This document shows positions 8,347-18,124 of a stretch of DNA of 64,000 nt, piece by piece. Numbering within the stretch: the first letter of the stretch is position 1; every line of letters starts with the position of its first letter. The notes beneath the pieces are model-generated. The model made no database searches and had not been told where the DNA came from. It was given only the letters and a program-made list of their open reading frames with translations. Source of the stretch: Yersinia proxima (lineage in GTDB: Bacteria; Pseudomonadota; Gammaproteobacteria; Enterobacterales; Enterobacteriaceae); contig NZ_CABHYG010000014.1 in the NCBI RefSeq assembly GCF_902170785.1, positions 186,001-250,000 of the forward strand, written 5' to 3'. The translations under genes and the position numbers were made by a program.

Positions 8347-10970
8347 ATCGCCTGATGCGGATGTTATTCCTCACCCCGGTCTATCAAGGGATGCGCCGCC
8401 GCTATCATCTCTATATGCAGCAAGGCTGTACTGTGCTCACGGCGTTTCTCACTACGCTGGCGCTGCCATTGTGCTGGATCTTCCTGCGTCTGGAGTCCCC
8501 AAGCTGGCAAAGCGTGATACAACACCGCACTTACTGGTTCCCGCAAATTTCCCCGAATCGCCCACGTTTGGGTGATGGTTTACGTTATCTGTTGCAAGGG
8601 TTGTGGCTGTTATTAATCCGTCCGCAATCTGATCATGATAAAAAACGTCAGCCAGCGGCGGCCGGTAAAGGTTGGGTAAAAAACAAAAGACAAGGATATA
8701 TCAGTTGGTTGGGGAGTGTGCCGCAGCGATTTGAACTCCAGCGAATAGAAACGTCAGTCGCCACCCGATTAAGCCAGTTCTCAAGGCGTACCCGCCGTAT
8801 CCTGTTTATTATTTTGGGTATTTTCACCGGTATCTTAGCCCTGCTGTGCATCTCACAGCCATTCGGTATGATGGCGCAATTCGTGTTTGTATTGTTGCTG
8901 TGGGCCATTGCTATGGTGGTGCGGCGCGTACCAGGGCGCTTGCCTACCCTGATGCTGATTGTGCTGTCGTTAACGGTTTCCTGCCGCTACTTATGGTGGC
9001 GCTATACCGAAACACTTAACTGGGATGACCCTGTCAGTCTGGTGTGCGGTTTATTATTACTGTTAGCTGAAACTTATGCTTGGGTGGTGTTGGTATTGGG
9101 TTATTTCCAGACTATTTGGCCGCTCAACCGCCAGCCAGTGCCTATGCCGGAAGATATCAATAGCTGGCCAACCATTGATTTGATGGTGCCGACTTATAAC
9201 GAAGACCTCGGTGTAGTGAAACCAACCATTTATGCCGCGTTGGGCATTGATTGGCCGAAAGACAAAATCAATATCTATATTCTGGATGATGGTAACCGGC
9301 CCGCGTTTAAAGCATTCGCCGCAGAAGTGGGGGTGAATTACATTGCTCGCCCTACTCATGAGCATGCCAAAGCCGGCAATATCAATAATGCGCTGAAACA
9401 AGCTACCGGTGAGTTTGTCGCTATCTTTGACTGTGACCATGTGCCTACCCGCTCTTTCCTGCAACTGACTGTCGGCTGGTTCTTTAAAGATAAAAAGCTC
9501 GGCATGATTCAGACGCCGCATCACTTTTTCTCACCCGACCCCTTTGAGCGCAATCTGGGGCGTTTTCGTCAAACCCCCAATGAAGGCACGTTATTCTACG
9601 GCCTGGTACAAGACGGCAACGATATGTGGGATGCGACTTTCTTCTGTGGCTCTTGCGCCGTGTTGCGCCGCAGTGCGCTAGATGAGGTGGGTGGGATCGC
9701 GGTGGAAACGGTTACCGAAGATGCTCATACCTCATTGCGTCTGCACCGCAAAGGTTACACCTCAGCTTATATCCGTATTCCGCAGGCGGCCGGATTAGCA
9801 ACCGAAAGTTTGTCAGCACATATCGGGCAGCGAATCCGCTGGGCGCGTGGCATGGTGCAAATCTTCCGGTTGGATAACCCGCTGTTGGGCAAAGGGCTGA
9901 AATTTGTCCAGCGCTTGTGCTATGCCAACGCCATGTTGCACTTCTTATCCGGCATTCCGCGCTTGATCTTCCTGACCGCGCCGCTGGCATTTCTGTTGCT
10001 GCATGCTTACATCATTTTTGCACCGGCACTGGCGATTGCTCTTTATGTGTTGCCGCATATGATTCACGCCAGCCTTACCAACTCCCGCCTACAGGGTAAA
10101 TATCGCCACTCATTCTGGAGTGAAATCTATGAAACGGTGCTGGCCTGGTATATTGCCCGCCCGACCACCGTGGCACTGCTCAATCCCCATAAAGGGACAT
10201 TTAACGTCACGGCAAAAGGCGGTTTGGTCGAAGCGCAACATGTGGATTGGGTGATAACCCGTCCTTATATGGCGCTGGTACTGTTGAATCTGGCGGGTTT
10301 GATTGCAGGCTTGTGGCGCCTGGGTTATGGCCCGGCGACTGAAATCATGACCGTGGTGATTAGCCTGGTGTGGGTCATTTATAATATGACGATTTTAGGC
10401 GGGGCTGTAGCGGTGGCGGTTGAGGCCAAACAAGTTCGCCAATCCCACCGTGTCGAGATTGCCATGCCCGCAGCGGTGGCGCGTGCTGATGGCCACTTGT
10501 TCTCCTGCACCCTACGCGACTATTCCGATGGTGGGGTAGGGATCGAAATGCGTGAAGCCGGGTTACTAAAAGATGGCGAAGCAGTACATCTGCTGCTTAA
10601 ACGCGGCGCACAGGAATATACCTTCCCGTGTGAAGTTACCCGTGCCTTTGGCACCAAAGTCGGGATGCGGATGCATCAACTGAGTGTGTCCCAACATATT
10701 GATTTTATACAGTGTACTTTTGCTCGCGCTGACACGTGGGCGCTGTGGCAGGATGGCTTCCCAGAAGATAAACCGATTGAAAGCCTGCGTGATGTTTTGG
10801 CGCTGGGCTTTAGAGGCTATGTCCGTATGGCCAGCTATGCTCCACCGGTAATTCGAAATGTATTGATAGGATTTACCTCCCTGATTGCCTGGATTGCATC
10901 GTTTGTACCCCATGGCGTGGATAAAAATCAGGCTCCGAGTAGCCAGGGCCAGACAGTGGCTCAACATTGA
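8343..10970 (+). CDS. bcsA: Cellulose synthase catalytic subunit BcsA
   Basis: Inner-membrane GT2 glycosyltransferase that polymerises UDP-glucose into cellulose and threads it across the membrane. The ATG at 8343 overlaps the bcsQ stop and gives 875 residues; an upstream in-frame start lies inside bcsQ and is discounted. Catalytic motifs are complete: D315-D316 (DDGNRP), D363/D365 (FDCDHVP), TED at 458-460 and QRIRW at 496-500. The C-terminal PilZ domain holds both c-di-GMP-binding motifs, RQSHR (699-703) and DYSDGGVG (from 726), so activation by c-di-GMP is expected. Transmembrane clusters lie near 150-270 and 510-680. An N-terminal extension of about 150 residues is as in E. coli. Confidence 0.98.
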   Translation: MNRLMRMLFLTPVYQGMRRRYHLYMQQGCTVLTAFLTTLALPLCWIFLRLESPSWQSVIQHRTYWFPQISPNRPRLGDGLRYLLQGLWLLLIRPQSDHDKKRQPAAAGKGWVKNKRQGYISWLGSVPQRFELQRIETSVATRLSQFSRRTRRILFIILGIFTGILALLCISQPFGMMAQFVFVLLLWAIAMVVRRVPGRLPTLMLIVLSLTVSCRYLWWRYTETLNWDDPVSLVCGLLLLLAETYAWVVLVLGYFQTIWPLNRQPVPMPEDINSWPTIDLMVPTYNEDLGVVKPTIYAALGIDWPKDKINIYILDDGNRPAFKAFAAEVGVNYIARPTHEHAKAGNINNALKQATGEFVAIFDCDHVPTRSFLQLTVGWFFKDKKLGMIQTPHHFFSPDPFERNLGRFRQTPNEGTLFYGLVQDGNDMWDATFFCGSCAVLRRSALDEVGGIAVETVTEDAHTSLRLHRKGYTSAYIRIPQAAGLATESLSAHIGQRIRWARGMVQIFRLDNPLLGKGLKFVQRLCYANAMLHFLSGIPRLIFLTAPLAFLLLHAYIIFAPALAIALYVLPHMIHASLTNSRLQGKYRHSFWSEIYETVLAWYIARPTTVALLNPHKGTFNVTAKGGLVEAQHVDWVITRPYMALVLLNLAGLIAGLWRLGYGPATEIMTVVISLVWVIYNMTILGGAVAVAVEAKQVRQSHRVEIAMPAAVARADGHLFSCTLRDYSDGGVGIEMREAGLLKDGEAVHLLLKRGAQEYTFPCEVTRAFGTKVGMRMHQLSVSQHIDFIQCTFARADTWALWQDGFPEDKPIESLRDVLALGFRGYVRMASYAPPVIRNVLIGFTSLIAWIASFVPHGVDKNQAPSSQGQTVAQH

Positions 10971-10977
10971 TGATGAT

Positions 10978-13284
10978 ATGATGACGAGAAAAATAACCTG
11001 GTTTACCGCACTGGCTTTGGGATTGACGCCATTCACCCATGCCGAAACACCAGCAGTTCCGTCGCTTCAATCGGCGGCCTCGACGACTGCCGCCGTAGCA
11101 ACAGTGGATTTAGCACCCGTCGCTCCGGCGGCATTGCCGAATGTTCCCGTTCGCGATGTGGCTTACACCTTTGCCAAGATTGCCCCGCCACCGGGGACAT
11201 TCGCCTTGCGCGGCACTAATCCAGAAGGGGTGATTGAATTCGGCGTGCGTAGTGATGAAGTGGTCACTCATGCGATGTTAAACCTCGAATTTACGCCATC
11301 ACCTTCACTTATCCCGGTGGAATCACAGGTTAAAGTCTTTCTGAATGATGAGCTGATGGGGGTCACGGCAATCACTAAAGATCAACTGGGTAAACCAACA
11401 CGGTTCCAGTTGCCGATTGATCCACTTTATATCAGTGATTTCAATCGGCTGCGGTTAGTGTTTGTCGGCCACTATCAAAACATTTGTGAGAATCCGGCCA
11501 GTAATACGCTGTGGCTGGATATCAGCAAATCCAGCTCGTTGGATTTACGCTATCAATCATTGTCAGTCAAAAATGATTTGTCCCATTTTCCTGAGCCTTT
11601 CTTTGATGCACGGGATAACCGCCCGCTAACTTTACCCGTCGTTTTCGCTGCGGCACCGGATGTGGCGCAGCAGCGCGCGGCCTCTATTTTGGCATCGTGG
11701 TTGGGTGACAAAGCGCAATGGCGTGGGCAGAACTTCCCGGTTTTGTATAATCAGCTGCCGACTCAACATGCGGTGGTGTTTGCTACTAATGCTCAACGCC
11801 CTGATTTCTTGAAAGATTACCCGCCGGTCAAAGCACCGACAGTAGAGATTATCAGTCATCCGGATAACCCGTATGTGAAGCTGTTACTGATTCTGGGCCG
11901 TGATGATAATGACCTAATCACGGCGGCACAGGGGATAGCGCAAGGCAATATCCTGTTCCGTGGTCAAAATGTGACAGTAGATAGAGTCGAGCAACTGGCA
12001 CCACGCCAGCCTTATGATGCGCCAAACTGGGTGCGTACCGACCGGCCAATGACTTTTGCTGAGCTACAGCAATATCCGGATCAGTTACAAACCACCGGTT
12101 TGTTGCCGCCGCCGATTTCATTATCGCTGAACCTGCCACCGGACTTGTTCCTGATCCGCAGTGCGGGTATTGATATGCGTTTGAAATATCGTTACACGTC
12201 AACGCGCCTGATGGATGGTTCCCGCTTAAGTATCAGCCTGAATAATCAGTTTGTGCAGGACTATCCGCTGTCACCGAATACGCCGGAAGACAGTAAAATA
12301 CTGCGCCTGCCCTTACTGCAAGGCTTACAAGACTCCGCCAAGCGGTTGACCATTCCGGCATTGAAACTGGGGGCCACCAACCAGCTACGCTTTGATTTTG
12401 ACTACAGCACCTTGTTGGCGAGTGGCGCGGAAGGGCGCTGTGAAACCTACTCTACCGCGCCAAACCACGCGGTGATTGATGGTAACTCCACTATCGATTT
12501 CTCCGGTTACCGCCACTTTATGGAAATGCCAGATTTACGGGCATTTGCTAATGCCGGCTTCCCATTCAGTCGCATGGCAGACCTCTCCGAAACCCTGGTC
12601 TTGGTGCCACCAAAACCTGCGCCGTCACAGCTGACTACGTTGTTAAATACCGTGGGCAATATTGGGGCACAAGTTGGTTACCCAGCCGTGGGGATCAACA
12701 TCACTGACGATTGGTCACAGGCGAAAGACCAAGATGTCGATGTGCTGATTATCGGCACCATTCCACCAGAGTTACGTGATGACCAGAAGATTAACCTGCT
12801 GGTGGATCAAACCCAGAGCTGGGTCAAAATGCCAAATCGTCAAACGGGCTTGCCGGACATGTTGGCTCCCGCTTCCGATAGAGTGGCGGACAGCAAAACG
12901 ACCGTCAGCTCTGAAGGGGCGATGTCGGCCATTATCGGCGTGCAGTCACCTAACTTCCCGCAGCGCAGTATCGTGGCGTTATTGGCTGACAGTCCGCATG
13001 GCTACAGTTTATTGAATAATGCACTGCTCGACAGTGGCAAACGTGAGGCGGTGTTTGGCTCGGTCGCGGTTATCCGTGAGTCAGGCGTTAACAGCCTGCG
13101 CGTTGGCGACACCTATGATGTAGGCCATTTGCCATGGTGGGAACGCATCTGGCATACCTTATCTACCCATCCGGTTCTGCTGGCGGGTGTTGCAGTGTTA
13201 GTCGTGGTGATTGCTGCAATGATGGCCTGGCGCTTGTTACGCCTGATTAGTCGCCGCCGGTTATCACCTGATGAGAGAGATTAA
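10978..13284 (+). CDS. bcsB: Cellulose synthase periplasmic subunit BcsB
   Basis: Periplasmic protein anchored by a C-terminal helix; it holds the growing glucan with two carbohydrate-binding-like domains and is required for BcsA activity. The start is taken as ATG 10978 (or the adjacent ATG 10981), seven bases after the bcsA stop, because it gives a signal peptide (TRKITWFTALALGLTPFTHA). An upstream in-frame start lies inside bcsA. The anchor is near the end (LLAGVAVLVVVIAAMMAW) followed by RRRL. About 768 residues, normal for the family. An Ala/Pro/Val-rich linker follows the signal peptide. Confidence 0.96.
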   Translation: MMTRKITWFTALALGLTPFTHAETPAVPSLQSAASTTAAVATVDLAPVAPAALPNVPVRDVAYTFAKIAPPPGTFALRGTNPEGVIEFGVRSDEVVTHAMLNLEFTPSPSLIPVESQVKVFLNDELMGVTAITKDQLGKPTRFQLPIDPLYISDFNRLRLVFVGHYQNICENPASNTLWLDISKSSSLDLRYQSLSVKNDLSHFPEPFFDARDNRPLTLPVVFAAAPDVAQQRAASILASWLGDKAQWRGQNFPVLYNQLPTQHAVVFATNAQRPDFLKDYPPVKAPTVEIISHPDNPYVKLLLILGRDDNDLITAAQGIAQGNILFRGQNVTVDRVEQLAPRQPYDAPNWVRTDRPMTFAELQQYPDQLQTTGLLPPPISLSLNLPPDLFLIRSAGIDMRLKYRYTSTRLMDGSRLSISLNNQFVQDYPLSPNTPEDSKILRLPLLQGLQDSAKRLTIPALKLGATNQLRFDFDYSTLLASGAEGRCETYSTAPNHAVIDGNSTIDFSGYRHFMEMPDLRAFANAGFPFSRMADLSETLVLVPPKPAPSQLTTLLNTVGNIGAQVGYPAVGINITDDWSQAKDQDVDVLIIGTIPPELRDDQKINLLVDQTQSWVKMPNRQTGLPDMLAPASDRVADSKTTVSSEGAMSAIIGVQSPNFPQRSIVALLADSPHGYSLLNNALLDSGKREAVFGSVAVIRESGVNSLRVGDTYDVGHLPWWERIWHTLSTHPVLLAGVAVLVVVIAAMMAWRLLRLISRRRLSPDERD

Positions 13285-13289
13285 TTCTG

Positions 13290-14417
13290 ATGGTCGTGAT
13301 GTTTAAACGACTGGTATGCATCCTGCTGCTGCTTGCCAGTTTTGGTAGCGCAGCAGCTTGTGATTGGCCAGCATGGCAGCAGTTCAAACAACACTATATC
13401 AGTGAGTCGGGGCGGGTTATCGACCCCAGCAACCCAAAGAAAATAACCACGTCGGAAGGGCAGAGTTACGGCTTGTTTTTTGCGCTGGTGGCAGATGATC
13501 GCGAGACATTCGATCGATTACTCACCTGGACGGAAAACAACTTGTCGGCGGGAGATTTAACCGCCCGTTTGCCCGCATGGTTGTGGGGACAACGCAATGA
13601 ACATAGCTGGGATATTCTCGACCCAAACTCGGCCTCGGATGCTGATTTATGGATTGCTTACAGCTTATTAGAGGCAGGCCGATTGTGGGATACCCGCCGC
13701 TACCAGACCATGGGAACGCTGCTGCTGCAACGCATTGCCAAAGAAGAAGTGGTAAATATTCCCGGCTTGGGTGAAATGTTATTACCGGGCAAAATTGGCT
13801 TTAATAATGAAGACCGTTGGCGGCTTAATCCAAGCTATTTGCCACCACAATTGCTGGCGCGTTTCGCTTCCTTTGCCGGGCCGTGGAAAGCTATGGTGAA
13901 AACAAATCAGCGGCTATGGCTGGAAACAGCACCGCAGGGTTTCAGCCCTGATTGGGTGGTGTGGCAAAAAGATAAAGGCTGGCAGTCGGATGAAACGCAC
14001 CCAAATCTCGGTAGCTACGATGCGATTCGTACTTACTTATGGGCTGGGATGTTAGCCAATAACAGTCCGCAAAAGGCGGCACTTATCCAGCGCTTCCAAC
14101 CGATGGCTGAAATCACCCGGCAGCAAGGTTTGCCTCCGGAAAAGGCCGACACGTTGACCGGCAAAACAACCGGTGATGGGCCAGTTGGCTTTTCGGCGGC
14201 ACTATTGCCGTTTTTAGCCAGCAGTCACGCACCGTTTAATCAGCAGGCGCTTAGCCAACAACAAAAGCGGGTACAAGATTCACCTCCGGGAGCCGATGCT
14301 TACTACAGTGCGGTGCTGACACTGTTTGGTCAGGGATGGGCACAACATCGTTATAGCTTTAATCGTCAGGGTGAGCTTCAGCCCTCATGGAACAGTCAAT
14401 GCGCAACATTAAAATAA
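13290..14417 (+). CDS. bcsZ: Periplasmic endo-1,4-beta-glucanase BcsZ (GH8)
   Basis: Family 8 glycoside hydrolase of the cellulose machine, which trims glucan in the periplasm. A signal peptide (LVCILLLLASFGSAAA) precedes the mature N-terminus CDWPAWQQF. The general acid glutamate is in TTSEGQSYGLFFAL, the second catalytic carboxylate in GSYDAIRTYLW, and the substrate-cleft motif NPSYLPP is present. At 375 residues the length is normal. ATG 13299 (MFKRL) is an alternative start. The 3' end overlaps the start of bcsC by about 30 bases. Confidence 0.96.
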   Translation: MVVMFKRLVCILLLLASFGSAAACDWPAWQQFKQHYISESGRVIDPSNPKKITTSEGQSYGLFFALVADDRETFDRLLTWTENNLSAGDLTARLPAWLWGQRNEHSWDILDPNSASDADLWIAYSLLEAGRLWDTRRYQTMGTLLLQRIAKEEVVNIPGLGEMLLPGKIGFNNEDRWRLNPSYLPPQLLARFASFAGPWKAMVKTNQRLWLETAPQGFSPDWVVWQKDKGWQSDETHPNLGSYDAIRTYLWAGMLANNSPQKAALIQRFQPMAEITRQQGLPPEKADTLTGKTTGDGPVGFSAALLPFLASSHAPFNQQALSQQQKRVQDSPPGADAYYSAVLTLFGQGWAQHRYSFNRQGELQPSWNSQCATLK

Positions 14418-17400
14418 ACTGGCTGTTAAGCCTGGTGTTATTGCCTCAAGCCTTTATTGGTGTGGCGCGTGGGGCCGAAGCTGTCTCGCCAACCCAGTTT
14501 TTACTCGAACAGGTACGATTGGGCGAGGCGACTAATAAAGATGAGTTGGTTAAGCAGTCACTGTATCGCCTGAACATGATGGACCCGAATAACCCGGATG
14601 TCATTGCGGCGGGAATACGTCAGGCATTGCGGCAAGGGAATCTGGCGCAAGCACAGAAACAACTGGATCAGTTGCAACAATTGGCACCTGGCTCTGAGGT
14701 GTATCGTCGCGCTAAGCTGATGTTGGCCATGACAAAACCAGAGGTGCGTCAGCAATTGCAGGAGGCGCGTCTGTTGGCAACCGCCGGGCGAGTCGCAGAA
14801 GCAAAAGTTAAATATGATCAGTTGCTACAAGGGAATCCACCTACATTGGATCTGGCGGTTGAATATTGGCGGCTGGTGGCGCGGTTACCGGGTCAGGAAG
14901 CGCTGGCTACCCAGAAACTTACTTCGTTAGACCAACAATATCCCGGCAATGTCGCTCTGCGCATGGCACTGGCGCGCATGTATTTCAGCCAACAAAAGGC
15001 TGCACAGGGCTACGCGATGTTGGAGAAAGTGGCCACCGACCCTACCGGAACGTCAGATGCTGCTGATTTGTGGATGGATACCATCAAAACGATGACGGTA
15101 AGCCCGCAAAGCGTCGCCGCATTGACCCATTTTCTTAATGTGTTTTCAACCGGCCCACAAGCAGATATTGCTCGCAAAGAGCTGGCTAATCAGCAAGCGA
15201 TGTTAGCCGATCCTACTTATCAGGCGCGGTTAAGTGGGCTGGCGAAAGTTGACAGTGGTAGTGGCGCGGCCGCAATACCGGCATTGAAACAAGCATTGGC
15301 GGCCTCACCCAATGATCCAGAAATACTGGGCGCACTGGGGCTGGCCTATGCCCGTGCGGGAGATCGTGCACAGGCTTTGCGGTTGTTTGAACAGGCACAA
15401 AAATCAGATAAAGACGGCCTGAAGAGTGATAAATGGGCCAGTTTGATTAAGACCAACCGCTACTGGTTGCTGAATGATGAAGGTGATAAAGCGCTGAAAA
15501 CCGGCAATACTGCACTGGCCCAGCAAAAATATCAGCAGGCGCGTCAAATAGATGGCAGCGACAGTTATGCACTGATTGGTTTGGGTGATGTGGCCGTGGC
15601 CCGTCATGATGATAAAACTGCCGAGCAGCATTACCAGCAGGCATTGCGTCTGGATCCAGCCAACAGCAGCGCGGTGCGTGGCCTGGCAAATATCTATCAA
15701 CGTGAATCCCCACAAAAAGCACTCAATTACCTGAATAATTTGCCGCGCAGCCAACAGGCCAAAATGCGCGACACACTCAGTAGCCTGCAATTGGATATGC
15801 TGAAACAGCAGGCTGAAACGTTGGCGGCACAGCAACAATGGCATCAGGCGGCAGAGAAGTACCGGCAGGCACAAAAGCTGGCACAGGATGATGTCTGGAT
15901 AACTTACCGGTTGGCACAAGCATTGGCGCAAGATGGTCATTCGGCACAGGCGGATGCAGAGTTCCACCAATTAGCCAGTCGCAAACCGGGTGACCCAGAG
16001 CAGGTCTATGCTTACGCACTCTATCTTTCCAGCACCGGGCGAGATAGCCAGGCAGTGGCACATCTGGCCACACTGCCAGCGGCGCAATGGAACGATAATA
16101 TTCGTGAATTAGATCAGCGCTTGAAATTAGATCAAGTGCTGACATTGGCGCGCCAGCTGCGGGAAAATGGTGATGAAATCGGTGCGATAACCGCGTTACG
16201 TCAACAACCTGCGAATACACAAATTGACCTGACACTGGCCGATTGGGCGCTGGAACGCGGCGATTACAGTGAAGCGCTAGCGGGCTATCAGCGTATTCGG
16301 GCGCGCGAGCCGCAAAACCCTGATGCGCGTTTGGGGGAAATTGAGGCTTATATTGCCGAAGGCCGCCTTAGCGATGCACGTCAGCATTTGCAAACTGAAC
16401 CACTGACCGGCGAAAGTGCCAGCTTAAATACTCAACGGCGGGTCGCCAATGCCTGGAGCGGTGTAGGCGAACCACAAAAAGCAGCCGATATCTTCCAACG
16501 GTTGAAACCAGCTGCCGCTAAGGGCGCACCATCACAGGATCATGCGCTGGTGTTTCGTGACTCGGCTCGTTTAGCACAATCACAAGGGCAGCCAGCTGCA
16601 GCGCAAGATGATTTCAAGCAGGCGATGGTCGCCAGCGGTATTGCACCGACATTGCCGACAGATAATGACAGCTATACCTTGCTAACACGCAATCAGGCCA
16701 CGGATGATTGGCTCAAACGTGGCATTCGTGCTGATGCTGCCGACCTCTATCGTCAGCAGGATACCCGCGTCACATTGGATCAGGATTATCTACGTTCCAG
16801 CGGTACTGAAGGGATTTCTGACCTCAGCGCCTACAACACTATGTTGCAGGTAGATACTGCGCTCGCCGATGGTCGGGCATTCTTCCGCACAGATACTGTG
16901 CAGATGGATGCAGGCACACTGGATGCCAATACTCGGTATAAAGCGGGGACGTGTTATCGCTCCGAAACGGTTTGTCAGACGGATTTACATCAACGGGCAA
17001 CAGGGACCAGTGTGGCTGTTGGCTGGCAGAATGACAGTTGGGCTACGGATATTGGCACCACCCCGATGGGGTTCGATGTGGTTGATGTGGTCGGTGGTGT
17101 AGCCTATAGCAACAGTTGGAATCACATTGGCTGGACAGCAACCGCTTCACGGCGGCCGATATCCAGCTCATTGTTGGCCTTTGCCGGTGCAACAGATCCG
17201 AATACCCACATCACCTGGGGGGGCGTGCGCGCCAGTGGCGTAAGCCTCGGAACTAGCTATGATCGGGGTGAAGCCAACGGGGTCTGGAGTGACTTGAGCT
17301 ATCATTATCTGACGGGGAAAAATGTGGCCGATAACCAACGGCTACGTTTTATGACCGGCTATTATTATAAGCTGATCAATGAAGATAACCGCCGTTTGAC

Positions 17401-17905
17401 TGTCGGGTTGAATGGTATGTGGTGGCATTATCAAAAAGACCTCAGCGGTTATACCTTGGGCCAGGGCGGGTATTACAGTCCACAGAAGTATTTGTCACTG
17501 GCTATTCCGGTGAACTATCGGCAGCGGACGGATAACTGGTCATGGGAGTTAGGTGGGTCGATTTCATTGTCGCATTCAGCCACCAATGATAGGGCGCGTT
17601 ATCCGATTCAAAGTCTGCTTCCGGCTCCGGTTATTGACCCAGACACAAATCGGCCAAAAAACATTTCAGATCGTTATGATATTGATGGTGGTGAAAGCAG
17701 CAATGGTGTGGGCTACACCTTACGAGCATTGATTGAGCGCCGTCTGAGTTCGCACTGGACCCTGGGTGCAGGAGTGGATATCCAGCAAGCAAAAGATTAT
17801 ACCCCAAGTCATGCGCTGATTTACCTGCGCTACTCAATGGCTGGCTGGCAGGGCGACCTGGATATGCCACCACAACCGTTAGTGCCTTACTCAGACTTCA
17901 AGTAA
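14387..17905 (+). CDS. bcsC: Cellulose export outer-membrane protein BcsC
   Basis: Outer-membrane exporter with a long periplasmic TPR superhelix and a C-terminal beta-barrel pore for cellulose. There are 1172 residues. A signal peptide (INWLLSLVLLPQAFIGVARG) is followed by many TPR units from about 40 to 780 (for example ALGLAYARAGDRAQALRLFE and ALIGLGDVAVARHDDKTAEQ). The barrel occupies roughly 830-1172 and ends PQPLVPYSDFK. The start lies inside bcsZ; ATG 14399 (MRNIKINW) is equally plausible and gives a cleaner signal peptide. Last gene of the rightward bcs operon. A seven-G run at 17217-17223 stays in frame. Confidence 0.96.
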   Translation: MEQSMRNIKINWLLSLVLLPQAFIGVARGAEAVSPTQFLLEQVRLGEATNKDELVKQSLYRLNMMDPNNPDVIAAGIRQALRQGNLAQAQKQLDQLQQLAPGSEVYRRAKLMLAMTKPEVRQQLQEARLLATAGRVAEAKVKYDQLLQGNPPTLDLAVEYWRLVARLPGQEALATQKLTSLDQQYPGNVALRMALARMYFSQQKAAQGYAMLEKVATDPTGTSDAADLWMDTIKTMTVSPQSVAALTHFLNVFSTGPQADIARKELANQQAMLADPTYQARLSGLAKVDSGSGAAAIPALKQALAASPNDPEILGALGLAYARAGDRAQALRLFEQAQKSDKDGLKSDKWASLIKTNRYWLLNDEGDKALKTGNTALAQQKYQQARQIDGSDSYALIGLGDVAVARHDDKTAEQHYQQALRLDPANSSAVRGLANIYQRESPQKALNYLNNLPRSQQAKMRDTLSSLQLDMLKQQAETLAAQQQWHQAAEKYRQAQKLAQDDVWITYRLAQALAQDGHSAQADAEFHQLASRKPGDPEQVYAYALYLSSTGRDSQAVAHLATLPAAQWNDNIRELDQRLKLDQVLTLARQLRENGDEIGAITALRQQPANTQIDLTLADWALERGDYSEALAGYQRIRAREPQNPDARLGEIEAYIAEGRLSDARQHLQTEPLTGESASLNTQRRVANAWSGVGEPQKAADIFQRLKPAAAKGAPSQDHALVFRDSARLAQSQGQPAAAQDDFKQAMVASGIAPTLPTDNDSYTLLTRNQATDDWLKRGIRADAADLYRQQDTRVTLDQDYLRSSGTEGISDLSAYNTMLQVDTALADGRAFFRTDTVQMDAGTLDANTRYKAGTCYRSETVCQTDLHQRATGTSVAVGWQNDSWATDIGTTPMGFDVVDVVGGVAYSNSWNHIGWTATASRRPISSSLLAFAGATDPNTHITWGGVRASGVSLGTSYDRGEANGVWSDLSYHYLTGKNVADNQRLRFMTGYYYKLINEDNRRLTVGLNGMWWHYQKDLSGYTLGQGGYYSPQKYLSLAIPVNYRQRTDNWSWELGGSISLSHSATNDRARYPIQSLLPAPVIDPDTNRPKNISDRYDIDGGESSNGVGYTLRALIERRLSSHWTLGAGVDIQQAKDYTPSHALIYLRYSMAGWQGDLDMPPQPLVPYSDFK

Positions 17906-17929
17906 ACTAGCCGTCGAGCTTATTTGCAT

Positions 17930-17972
17930 AAAAAAGCAACTTCACCGTAGTTAATCGCACGTTGAAGTTGCG
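17930..17972 (-). terminator. Leftward intrinsic terminator after bcsC, no known gene in front of it
   Basis: GCAACTTCA (17936-17944) pairs with TGAAGTTGC (17963-17971). Six A on the left become six U on the minus-strand transcript, so termination is leftward. bcsC runs rightward into it and has no T-run on its side. No protein gene on the minus strand leads into it. Confidence 0.7.
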
Positions 17973-18124
17973 ATCCTGATAGGAAAAGACCGAAACCCAC
18001 GGTATTCTTCCCAACCGGTTTGGTTTCGCAAGATAAAACCTGAGGGTGATCGGGTATACTCGGACAGAATCGATGAGTCGCTGCATCACTGTGGCAGCCA
18101 TGTTATTTTATTCAGTCGGAATGG

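Noticed and set aside
15404-15970. 188-codon open frame antisense to bcsC
   Set aside because: Leu/Cys-rich shadow of the TPR-coding strand with no start signal; bcsC is certain here.
17907-18101. 64-codon minus-strand frame after bcsC
   Set aside because: It ends near the leftward terminator, but has no ribosome-binding site and no protein features. A non-coding RNA is a better explanation for the terminator.
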